A DNA stretch of 26,708 bases from Klebsiella pneumoniae (lineage in GTDB: Bacteria > Pseudomonadota > Gammaproteobacteria > Ga0077536). Both the position numbers and the translations under genes were made by a program. A model generated the notes under the pieces. That model was not told where the DNA came from, searched no databases, and was given only the letters and a program-made list of their open reading frames with translations. The stretch covers positions 1 to 26,708 of the forward strand of contig CAMCBY010000009.1 in assembly GCA_945873015.1 (NCBI GenBank), written 5' to 3'. The stretch's first letter is position 1, and each line of letters starts with the position of its first letter. Positions 1-7,700 of the stretch are shown here, in pieces.

Positions 1-1
1 G

Positions 2-1447
2 AATGCCTACATCGGCCCGGTCACGGTGGGTTATGTCACGCGTCTCGACAGACAACTGAAAGAGACCGGTTTGAAGCCGCCGCTGCAGATAACCCAATGT
101 GCGGGCGGCACCATCACCGTGCGTAAAGCCCAGGAGGCGCCACTGCTGACCCTCGACTCGGGCCCGGTGGCGGGTGTCACCGGCTCGGTGTTCCTGGGCT
201 CGTTGATGGAGACGCCGAACATCATCACCACCGATCTCGGCGGCACTTCTTTTGACGTCGGCGTCATTCACAACGCTGCGCCCATCGTCACCTACAAGAG
301 TCTCGTACATCAGTACGAATATTTCCTGCCCAAGGTCGACGTACACACCCTCGGCACCGGTGGCGGCAGCAAGGTGCGGGTCGACAAAACCACACGCTCC
401 TTGCGCGTCGGACCGGACAGCGCCGGCGCCGATCCCGGGCCGGTGTGTTATGGCAAGGGCGGCACCGTGCCCACCACGACCGATGCCGACCTCATCCTCG
501 GTTATCTCGACCCGGACAACTATGCCGGCGGCACCATGAAACTCGACTACGCCTCGGCCGCCGCCGCTTTGCAGAAACTCGCCGATGAAATCGGCATGAA
601 CCTGTATGAGTTTGCGAGCGGCGTCGCGACCATCGCAGAATTTCAGATGGCGGACCTGATCCGCAAGATGACTGTGACCAAAGGCCTCGACCCGCGCGAG
701 TTCGTGGTCTATGCCTTCGGCGGCGCAGGGCCGGTGCACATGGGGGTCGCGGCGCGCGAACTCGGCGTCGCCAAGGTCATCGTGCCGCAGGGCGATACTG
801 CCGCGGTGTGGTGCGCCTTCGGCGCGGCCTCGGCCGACATCCTGCATGTTGATGAGCAGGTCAGCATCATGTCCTCGCCCTTCGACCTCACCAAGGTCAA
901 TCACATGCTGTCCAGCCTGCACGAGAAGGGCCGCGCCCATCTGCTCGAAGACGGTGTGGATGGCGCGCGTCATCTATTCCGGTTCTCCATCGACATGCGG
1001 CATCGTGGCCAGATCAACGAAGTGGAAGTCGATCTCGACGGCGGCGTGCTGACGCAGGCGGGCCTCGAACAATTGCGCGATCGTTTTGTGGCGCGTTACG
1101 AACGGCTCTATGGCCACGGCGCGGCATTGCACGGCGCGCGCCTCGAGATGGTGACCTTCCGTTGCCGCGCGTCGGCGACTTCGATGAAACCACGGCTGGT
1201 GGCCGCCGACAAACTGACCAGTGTGATTGCGGACGACGCCTGCACCGGCATGCGCGACATCTACTGGGCGGAATGGAAAAGGCTTGAACCCACGCCGATT
1301 TTCAACGGCTACAAACTCAAGCCTGGCAACGCCATTGTCGGCCCGTGTGTGGTCGAGACCACCACCACCTCAATGGTCGTGCATCCCAGGCAGCGCATTG
1401 AAATGGACGCGCTGGGCAATTTTTTAATCGACCCAAACTGGGTCTAA
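2..1447 (+). CDS. Hydantoinase/oxoprolinase HyuA-type subunit (ketone carboxylase beta-like), 5' end missing
   Basis: The reading frame is open from base 2, so this is the C-terminal part of a longer gene; the in-frame GTG at 26 is internal. Visible family landmarks are an actin-like ATPase motif DLGGTSFDVG, a glycine-rich HTLGTGGGSKVRVD, the block GADPGPVCYG followed by TDADLILGYLDP, and FGGAGPVH. These are typical of the HyuA/AcxA family, which phosphorylates a substrate carbonyl or bicarbonate in hydantoinases, 5-oxoprolinases and acetone/acetophenone carboxylases. It acts in the cytoplasm in complex with the HyuB-type subunit encoded 13 nt downstream. Both the enoyl-CoA hydratase neighbour and the gamma-like tail on the partner favour a ketone carboxylase over a hydantoinase, but the substrate cannot be read from sequence alone. 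The family call is firm and the substrate is an inference. Confidence 0.9.
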   Translation, partial: NAYIGPVTVGYVTRLDRQLKETGLKPPLQITQCAGGTITVRKAQEAPLLTLDSGPVAGVTGSVFLGSLMETPNIITTDLGGTSFDVGVIHNAAPIVTYKSLVHQYEYFLPKVDVHTLGTGGGSKVRVDKTTRSLRVGPDSAGADPGPVCYGKGGTVPTTTDADLILGYLDPDNYAGGTMKLDYASAAAALQKLADEIGMNLYEFASGVATIAEFQMADLIRKMTVTKGLDPREFVVYAFGGAGPVHMGVAARELGVAKVIVPQGDTAAVWCAFGAASADILHVDEQVSIMSSPFDLTKVNHMLSSLHEKGRAHLLEDGVDGARHLFRFSIDMRHRGQINEVEVDLDGGVLTQAGLEQLRDRFVARYERLYGHGAALHGARLEMVTFRCRASATSMKPRLVAADKLTSVIADDACTGMRDIYWAEWKRLEPTPIFNGYKLKPGNAIVGPCVVETTTTSMVVHPRQRIEMDALGNFLIDPNWV

Positions 1448-1460
1448 GGGGACAACAAAC

Positions 1461-3737
1461 ATGCCACGCATCAGCGAAATGACCGATGTCGATTTCAACG
1501 GCATCGAGAACCCTTACGTGCCACCCAAAGTGTTGCGCCTCTCGCCCAAACTGAAACTGCATCAGCGCTGGGACGACAACGTTGATCCGGTCACCTATGA
1601 AGTAATTCGTCACAACCTGTGGCAGATCAACGAAGAGCACGGCGCCACCATCCAGCGCCTGTCAGGCTCGCCGGTCGCGATGTATGCGCTGGACCTCAAT
1701 CCGTCGATTCTGACCGAAGACGCTGAGTTCGTTTATTTCGGCCCTTACATGCAATACATGTCCGGCGTCACCGATACCCAGGTCAAATGGACCATGGAGT
1801 TCCGCTCCGACAATCCCGGCATCAACGAGGGCGATATGTTCATCGCCAACGACCCGTGGGTGGGCGCCGCCCATCAGCAGGATGTGATGCTGCTGTGCCC
1901 GGTGTTCTGGGAAGGCGAGTTGTTCTGCTGGGTCACCAACTGCCTGCATCAATACGACATCGGCGGCATCACGCCCGGCAGTTTCTGTCCCTCAGCGGAA
2001 TCGGTCTATGAAGAAGGCCTCATGTTGCCGCCGCTCAAGATCATCGAGAACTTCGAGATTCGTCGTGACATCGAGGCGGTGTATCTGCGCGCTTCACGCA
2101 AGCCGCAACTGGTGGCGCTGGATTTTCGTGCGCAGGTCGCCGGCAATACCACTGCCCGCGAACGCGTGCTCGAACTCATCAAGCGTTATGGCGCGCAGAC
2201 CGTCAAGGGCGTGATGAAACGCGTGTTGGACAACTCGGAGAAATCTTATCTCGACAAGATGTCGCGGCTGCCCGATGGCGAGTGGTATGACCGCACTTAC
2301 ATTGAAGCCTGTCGTCCCGGTGACCGACGTACCCACCGGGTGGTGCTGGGCATGAAAAAAGAAGGCAGCAAGCTGACCTTCTTCAACGACGGTTCAGCGC
2401 CACAGGAAGGCGCGATGAACGCTACCTACTCCGGCTGGCGCGGCTCGATTATGGTCGCCATCAACGAACTGCTGTGCTGGGACCAGTACTTCGCCTGCGG
2501 CGGCGCGCTGCGCCATGTCGAGTTCGACCCGACACCCGGCACACTCAACTGCGCGAACTTTCCGGCCTCGGTCTCGACCGCGCCAATCCAGTCGATGGAG
2601 ATCTCGCTTTATCCGGCCTACAACGTCATTTCCAAGATGATCTACCCGGACAAGGAAATGCGCCGCGACATCATGTGTATCGGTGGTACCAGTCAATGGC
2701 CAGCGACGCTGTTCCGCGGCATCGATCAGTGGGGCGAGCGTTACGGCTACCTGCTGATCGACCCCATCGGTGGCGCCATCGGTGCATTCTCGATGGCCGA
2801 CGGCATCAACACCGGTGGGCAGGCGCGCACGCCTATCTGTCAGTTACCGAATATCGAACACACCGAGCAGAGTTTTCCGGTGTTGTTCCTGTATCGCAAG
2901 GAACTGCCGGACTCGGGCGGCGCCGGTCAGTATCGCGGTGGACTGTCGGCCGAGTCGTGCTTCATTCCGCACAACACCGACTTCATCACCCAGGATACTT
3001 TGTCATCGGGTAATGCCACGCCGACTTCGTCGGGCATGATGGGCGGTTATCCGTCCGCCACCAACGCCTACACCTTTCTACGGGAGAGCAATATCTTCGA
3101 CAGCATCAAGGCCAGCACCATGCCCGGCGATACGTCGGAGATCAGCGGTCGCGAAGAAGTGCTGCAATTGCGCCAGGAAAATTTTCGACAGAATGCGGCC
3201 GATGTTTATGCGGTGCGCTGGACCGGCGGTGGTGGTTTCGGCGACCCCTTCGACCGCGTGCCTGCCGATATCGAGAAGGACCTCGAGGACTACGCCGTCA
3301 CGCTGGCAGCGGCGCGTTCCATTTATGGCGCCGTCGTCAACGAACAGGGTATCGTCGATGTCGAAGCCACGGCCGCAGAACGCGCCCGTATCCGCAAAGG
3401 CCGTTTGAACGGCGGCGCTGGAAAATCACGCAGCGGTGAACTGCTGTTCCAGGCCAGTACCTGTCTCGATGCCAGGCGCGATGCGCAAGGCGCATTCTGG
3501 GCCTGTGGCAAGTGCTCAGCGGACTTGGGGCCCTTGCACGATAACTACAAACATCATTGCCTGCGCGAGGACAACCCGGTCTCGAGTTCCAATCCGCTGA
3601 TCGGCGACCCGGCCCGATTCATCGATGACGCGGTGAGCTTCCGCCAGTTCTACTGCACTGGCTGCGGATCGCTCATCGACAACGAGATTGCAGTCGCCAG
3701 CGATGAGGTATTGCACGACCTGGCGCCCGCGCTTTGA
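1461..3737 (+). CDS. HyuB-type subunit fused to an acetone carboxylase gamma-like Cys-rich tail
   Basis: The 758-residue protein starts at an ATG with an AAGGGG ribosome-binding site at 1446-1451. The HyuB/AcxA-alpha-type core carries the metal-site region (D131, H138, D141, then H163 and D166 in HQYDIGG) and the usual end block GGGGFGDPFDRVP near residue 588. After about residue 650, where many HyuB proteins end, there is an extra tail of about 110 residues. It has two CxxC pairs (C682/C685 and C732/C735), further cysteines at 668 and 700, and an LGPLHDNYKHHC block. This resembles the separate small gamma subunit of acetone carboxylase, which is a metal-binding protein. The product probably catalyses the carboxylation or hydrolysis half-reaction with the HyuA subunit just upstream. 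The HyuB call is firm; the gamma-like identity of the tail is from motif resemblance only. Confidence 0.88.
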   Translation: MPRISEMTDVDFNGIENPYVPPKVLRLSPKLKLHQRWDDNVDPVTYEVIRHNLWQINEEHGATIQRLSGSPVAMYALDLNPSILTEDAEFVYFGPYMQYMSGVTDTQVKWTMEFRSDNPGINEGDMFIANDPWVGAAHQQDVMLLCPVFWEGELFCWVTNCLHQYDIGGITPGSFCPSAESVYEEGLMLPPLKIIENFEIRRDIEAVYLRASRKPQLVALDFRAQVAGNTTARERVLELIKRYGAQTVKGVMKRVLDNSEKSYLDKMSRLPDGEWYDRTYIEACRPGDRRTHRVVLGMKKEGSKLTFFNDGSAPQEGAMNATYSGWRGSIMVAINELLCWDQYFACGGALRHVEFDPTPGTLNCANFPASVSTAPIQSMEISLYPAYNVISKMIYPDKEMRRDIMCIGGTSQWPATLFRGIDQWGERYGYLLIDPIGGAIGAFSMADGINTGGQARTPICQLPNIEHTEQSFPVLFLYRKELPDSGGAGQYRGGLSAESCFIPHNTDFITQDTLSSGNATPTSSGMMGGYPSATNAYTFLRESNIFDSIKASTMPGDTSEISGREEVLQLRQENFRQNAADVYAVRWTGGGGFGDPFDRVPADIEKDLEDYAVTLAAARSIYGAVVNEQGIVDVEATAAERARIRKGRLNGGAGKSRSGELLFQASTCLDARRDAQGAFWACGKCSADLGPLHDNYKHHCLREDNPVSSSNPLIGDPARFIDDAVSFRQFYCTGCGSLIDNEIAVASDEVLHDLAPAL

Positions 3738-3777
3738 GAATTAACTTGCAACCGCTGCACGCCACAGGATCCCAACC

Positions 3778-4563
3778 ATGAACTACGAATTCATCACCGT
3801 CACGAAGCAGGATCACGTTACCCACATCACTCTCAACCGGCCCGAGGTGATGAATGCCATCAATCAGCAGATGCACGACGAATTACAGAACGCTTTTGAT
3901 GATTTCGCCGACGATGCCAGCCAGTATCTGGGTGTAGTGTCGGGCGCCGGAGAGCGTGCCTTTTCGGCCGGCAGCGATCTGAAATCCATCGCGCGGCAGG
4001 GTAAACCGCATGTCTATCCGCGCTGCGGTTATGCCGGTCTCATCGAACGTTTTGACTTGAGCAAACCACTGATCGCGGCGGTCGATGGTGTGGCGGTCGG
4101 CGGTGGTTTTGAAGTGGCGCTGGCCTGCGACATCCTGGTTGCCACCCGTCGCTCACGTTTCGGACTGCCAGAACCGCTGGTCGGTGCGGTGGCTCTCGGC
4201 GGCGGCATGCACAGGCTCGCGCGTCAGATTGGCCTGAAACAGGCGATGGGCATGATCCTCACCGGCGACATTCTCGGGGCTGAAGAAGGTTACCGTATGG
4301 GTTTTGTCACCCAGCTGGTCGATCACGATGAGCTGGACGACACCGTGGCCTCCTGGTGCCAGCGCATTCTACGTTGTGCGCCGCTCGCCATCAGTGCTTC
4401 CAAGCAGACCGTGATGCGCGGGCTTGATGAGCAGAGTCTTGAACAAGCCATGGCGCAGCAGCCAGGCTATCCGGCCTTCAAAGCCTGGTATGAATGCAGC
4501 GACCGGGTCGAAGGCGCAGCGGCGTTTGCGGAAAAACGACCACCGCAGTGGAAAGGATGCTGA
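3778..4563 (+). CDS. Enoyl-CoA hydratase/isomerase (crotonase) family protein
   Basis: This 261-residue protein has the normal crotonase length. The oxyanion-hole segment is AFSAGSDLKSIAR and the second is GVAVGGGFEVALACD. Both catalytic glutamates of hydratases are present, E112 (GGGFE) and E132 (FGLPE), with the same 20-residue spacing as Glu144/Glu164 in rat mitochondrial hydratase. A hydratase is therefore more likely than a family member lacking one acid. The AGSDLK and PPQWKG segments resemble carnitinyl-CoA dehydratase-like members. The start ATG has an AGGA at 3766-3769. It lies 40 nt behind the HyuB-type gene, so it is probably co-transcribed and acts on a CoA ester in the same cytoplasmic catabolic route. 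The exact substrate is unknown. Confidence 0.9.
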   Translation: MNYEFITVTKQDHVTHITLNRPEVMNAINQQMHDELQNAFDDFADDASQYLGVVSGAGERAFSAGSDLKSIARQGKPHVYPRCGYAGLIERFDLSKPLIAAVDGVAVGGGFEVALACDILVATRRSRFGLPEPLVGAVALGGGMHRLARQIGLKQAMGMILTGDILGAEEGYRMGFVTQLVDHDELDDTVASWCQRILRCAPLAISASKQTVMRGLDEQSLEQAMAQQPGYPAFKAWYECSDRVEGAAAFAEKRPPQWKGC

Positions 4564-4569
4564 TCCGTC

Positions 4570-4653
4570 TGTAGGTGCGAATTTATTCGCACATTAGGGT
4601 CAGGCCGCGGCGCGTAACCACGGCTTTAATGTGCGAATAAATTCGCACCTACA
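4570..4653. repeat. Inverted pair of REP-type palindromes, likely bidirectional terminator
   Basis: Two perfect 27-bp arms (4570-4596 and 4627-4653) face each other across a 30-bp spacer. Each arm contains its own small palindrome, GTGCGAA, then four A/T bases, then TTCGCAC. This is the architecture of REP doublets (BIMEs) in gammaproteobacteria such as Pseudomonas. It fills the gap between two convergent genes, where it can fold in either transcript and probably stops or stabilises both. The TAG stop codon of the minus-strand gene (4649-4651) lies inside the right arm. A decayed single copy sits at 5975-5996. Confidence 0.85.
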
Positions 4654-5926
4654 AGGACGCTTCGTGTACGCGCTGGTGCAGGCGCCGCAGGCCCAGCCAC
4701 ACCAGCAGTGCGATGACTGGAATACTCACTGCCACTGCAACTTCCGGCTGCACATGCACGCCGAGCGCGTGGGCGCCCTTGGCGAGGTAACCCACCAGAC
4801 CGCTGCCGTAATACGTTACCGCCGCCACCGACAAACCTTCGACCGCGCTCTGCAATAACAACTGCGCCTGCTGGCGGCGGTTCATCGCGTCGAGCAATTC
4901 CTTGCTGCTTTGCTGTTGTTCAATCTCGACGCGGGTGCGCAGCAGGTTGGAGACGCGCGAGATACGTTCGGACAATGCCTGCTGGCGACGTGCGGCCCAT
5001 GCACAGGTCTGCATGGCGGGCATCAAACGCCGGTCCATGAACTCACGCAAGGTCTGCAGATTGTGAGTGCGTTCCTCGCGCAATTCGTCGATACGCATCT
5101 GCACCAGTTCAAAATAGGCCGCACTCGCCGAGAAACGCGCGTGGGTCCGTGCATAGAGTCCCTCGACGTCGGCGGCCAGTTGCGTGAGTTGACGCAACAA
5201 CTCTGGCTCGCCCTCGGCACTGGCGCTGCGTATGCGCTCGGCGACCGCCGCCAGATCGCGCTCTGCAGTCGCGAGCGCGGCACCGACTTCACGTGCAGCC
5301 GGCATGCCGAGCAGCGCCATCATGCGGTAGGTCTCCACTTCCACCACACGTTGCACCAAACGGCCGAGTCGGCGCGGCGACATGTCTTCGGCAATGATCA
5401 CCCAGCGACCGAAGCCGCCATCGCGCAAACGGAAATCGGTGAAGACGGTGGCCGCCCCGTCAATCGCCGAGCAGCCGACCAGGCTGTCGTCGTCAAGGTC
5501 GCGGCGCACGATGGCGGGCAGGCGCGTATCGGCATCACCCTTCGGCAGCACCAGCACGTGTAAACCCACCAACCACTGTCCCGGTAACTCAGACAGCCAG
5601 TTCGACGGCAGCTCGCTCAACGCCGATACGCTGAAATCGGCGGCGTCATCGGGAAGTTCTCGCCAGAAGGTATAGGTGTGGAATTCGGTGTGTTTCTCCC
5701 AGCGCAACTGCAGGCCGCCGACATCAAGACTCAGGTGATTGGCGTTGTCGGCCGGCAAAGGCAGATGACGGTCGCGCAGTAATTGACACAAATGCGCATA
5801 GGTCTGCCCCGCATCGGCTTCGAGCATGCCGATGTGCGTCAGCAACAGCGGCGCAGTCAGCCGCTCATAGGGCCGTGCATGTACTTCATGGTGCAGGGCC
5901 TCGCGCTGGGGATGGACAACTTTCAT
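4649..5926 (-). CDS. DUF3422 family membrane-anchored protein
   Basis: The N-terminus with HPQREALHHEVHARP and then YERL is the signature of the DUF3422 family, a group of proteobacterial proteins of about 425 residues with no established function. A long central part is helical and charged (about residues 190-345) and may form a coiled coil. The C-terminus has two hydrophobic segments, near residues 353-378 and 392-412, that would anchor it in the inner membrane, with the bulk in the cytoplasm. It lies 85 nt downstream of the decaheme gene on the same strand, and a hairpin lies in that gap, so membership in the cytochrome operon is possible but not shown. The last codons and the stop run into a REP arm. 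The family call is confident; the function is unknown. Confidence 0.85.
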   Translation of the reverse strand: MKVVHPQREALHHEVHARPYERLTAPLLLTHIGMLEADAGQTYAHLCQLLRDRHLPLPADNANHLSLDVGGLQLRWEKHTEFHTYTFWRELPDDAADFSVSALSELPSNWLSELPGQWLVGLHVLVLPKGDADTRLPAIVRRDLDDDSLVGCSAIDGAATVFTDFRLRDGGFGRWVIIAEDMSPRRLGRLVQRVVEVETYRMMALLGMPAAREVGAALATAERDLAAVAERIRSASAEGEPELLRQLTQLAADVEGLYARTHARFSASAAYFELVQMRIDELREERTHNLQTLREFMDRRLMPAMQTCAWAARRQQALSERISRVSNLLRTRVEIEQQQSSKELLDAMNRRQQAQLLLQSAVEGLSVAAVTYYGSGLVGYLAKGAHALGVHVQPEVAVAVSIPVIALLVWLGLRRLHQRVHEASL

Positions 5927-5974
5927 GCAGAAAAGAATGACGCAGGCTGGTGCGCTTGACCAGCGTGACGTCGC

Positions 5975-5996
5975 TGCAAATGAATTCGCACCTGCC
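5975..5996. repeat. Degenerate single REP copy
   Basis: These 22 bases match the right arm of the REP pair (4632-4653) at 18 of 22 positions, including the run AATTCGCACCT. It appears to be an old solitary copy in the gap between the decaheme and DUF3422 genes. Confidence 0.55.
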
Positions 5997-6006
5997 GGGC
6001 GGCAGG
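5991..6006 (-). terminator. Hairpin downstream of decaheme gene, possible weak terminator
   Basis: CCTGCC and GGCAGG form a 6-bp GC-rich stem with a 4-nt loop, beginning 5 nt past the stop codon of the decaheme gene. No clear U-run follows in the minus direction, only the AT-containing decayed REP copy. It may act as a weak terminator or an mRNA 3' stabiliser. Confidence 0.35.
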
Positions 6007-6011
6007 CGCGG

Positions 6012-7694
6012 CTACTTCAACTTCGCGTCTTTGGCTTGATGGAAGCCATGACAGGTCACACAGCCCGAAGCGAGTTTGCCTTCGCCGGCGTCACCGCTGC
6101 CGTGGCAGGTACGACAGGTTGCGATACCGGGCAGCATGACGTCAGCACTGGTCTCGGACTTGTCTGCCTGGGTATGGCAGTCGCTGCACGGCTGGGTGTC
6201 ATGCTGCTTGTGACTGAAATGGGCAGCCGGCAACCAGGCATCGGGGATACGTACCGGGTCGATATGCCAGGCCTCGGCGCCACTGCCTTTGCCGGTCGGT
6301 TTGACGGTGTGACATTTACCGCAGGTCGTATAGGCGAGCATCTCGGCGGTCGTCATCTCGGCGTTACGCGCCGCCCATGACAGTGCGTCCTGCTTGTCGG
6401 CCTCGCTGATCGGCTGGCCCGGCAGACGTCGGGTCTGCACGCCATTGGGTGCCAAGGCATTCGGGTAACCGCCACGTAATGCCCACGCCTGGAAATAATC
6501 GCTGACGCCGTTGACCGCGCCCTTCAGATCGCCATGCGGTACTTCACGCACCACATCGCCAGGAATGTTCAACTGATGACATTCGTGGCAGTTGTTCTCG
6601 AACTTGACCGCCTGCATGCGGCCACCGCCAGGCTCGGCCTGGTGACAATCGCCGCAGGCGAGTTTGACCGTGCCGCGGCTTGGGCTTTCGATACCCTTGG
6701 GGTCGAGATGTCCCTGATGCGAGAACTCGATACCGGGTGTTTCGTGCAGCGCTTTTGCATCCGACAACGCCACACGTTCCAATACCTGCTTGCCGTCGAC
6801 ATCGCGCGCAAGGGTGGCGCGGAACTCCGGATGGTCTTCGCCGAAACTGCGCACATCCAGCAGTTGGGTGTCTTTATGTTTGTCTTTAAGGTCGCTGTGG
6901 CAGCTCACGCACAGCCCTTCATCCTTGCGTATCAGTGAACTCTTGCCGGTATGCTCGTGATGACAGGAAGCGCAGCGCTGGCCCTTGAACAAGCCGGTCT
7001 TCAGGATCTCGTTGTCAACGTGATGCGCAGTGCCTTTGTGGCAAGTCAGGCAGGCGGCATTACGCGTCGGCACGAACGGGATGGTATGACAGGCATTACA
7101 GTTCACACCGAAGTTGGCGTGGGCATCACTGACCGCACCGCTCTGCCAGGCATGGTCGGAAGGCAGCAGCGGCAGCATGCGCAACCATTTGCCCGCCGCC
7201 GGCACGGTCGCAGCAATGATCGGCACGAGCAGGAACAGCACCAGTATGATGCCGGCCGCCGCCAGCGCCACTGGCCGTTTGCGCAAGCCCGCCGCCGTCA
7301 GATCCAGACGTGCACGCTTGAGCAGCGCGGCCTCCATTTCGCGCCCACGGGTGGAAGTGTCTTCACTGACTTCCAGCGCGAGATCGCAGGCGGCCGCATC
7401 ACCGACGCGAAGGATATGGCCACCGAGTTCAATGCGATCGCCGGCATCGAGGACGGCCGACTGTACGACGTCACCGTTGTAATGGAAGCCGGCCGCAAGA
7501 TGGGACTGCAGACGGACCTTACCGTCCTGCCCTTCGATGAGTTCGGCGTGGGCCAGTGCCACACGCAGGTTCGACAGATGAATGTCCTGATCGGTGCCGC
7601 GGCCGATTTTCAGGCGTGAGCCCGTCAACGGCACTTCCTGCAGCGTATCGTTGAGCTTGCCCTTGTGGGAGACGTAACGGACCAGGATGCGCAT
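6012..7694 (-). CDS. FHA domain-TM-decaheme c-type cytochrome
   Basis: This 560-residue protein has three parts. Residues about 1-110 look like a forkhead-associated domain: IGR at 30-32, beta-rich pattern, and H49 at the SxxH position. Residues about 142-165 are one hydrophobic helix with no signal-peptide cleavage pattern. From residue 199 onward there are ten CXXCH heme sites: CNACH, CLTCH, CASCH, CVSCH, CGDCH, CHECH, CGKCH, CSDCH, CRTCH and CVTCH. His motifs such as FSHQGH and FSHKQHD could be distal ligands. The topology would be FHA in the cytoplasm and hemes in the periplasm. The usual FHA Ser that contacts phosphothreonine is Ala46, so phosphopeptide binding is doubtful. It is the last gene of the seven-gene cluster, 6 nt behind the b-type membrane protein, from which it probably takes electrons. 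The domain layout is seen directly; the role is inferred. Confidence 0.85.
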   Translation of the reverse strand: MRILVRYVSHKGKLNDTLQEVPLTGSRLKIGRGTDQDIHLSNLRVALAHAELIEGQDGKVRLQSHLAAGFHYNGDVVQSAVLDAGDRIELGGHILRVGDAAACDLALEVSEDTSTRGREMEAALLKRARLDLTAAGLRKRPVALAAAGIILVLFLLVPIIAATVPAAGKWLRMLPLLPSDHAWQSGAVSDAHANFGVNCNACHTIPFVPTRNAACLTCHKGTAHHVDNEILKTGLFKGQRCASCHHEHTGKSSLIRKDEGLCVSCHSDLKDKHKDTQLLDVRSFGEDHPEFRATLARDVDGKQVLERVALSDAKALHETPGIEFSHQGHLDPKGIESPSRGTVKLACGDCHQAEPGGGRMQAVKFENNCHECHQLNIPGDVVREVPHGDLKGAVNGVSDYFQAWALRGGYPNALAPNGVQTRRLPGQPISEADKQDALSWAARNAEMTTAEMLAYTTCGKCHTVKPTGKGSGAEAWHIDPVRIPDAWLPAAHFSHKQHDTQPCSDCHTQADKSETSADVMLPGIATCRTCHGSGDAGEGKLASGCVTCHGFHQAKDAKLK

Positions 7695-7700
7695 CGTCGC

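Noticed and set aside
4627..4653. Plus-strand frame starting in the REP at 4631
   Set aside because: It begins inside a repeat and runs antisense through the DUF3422 gene.
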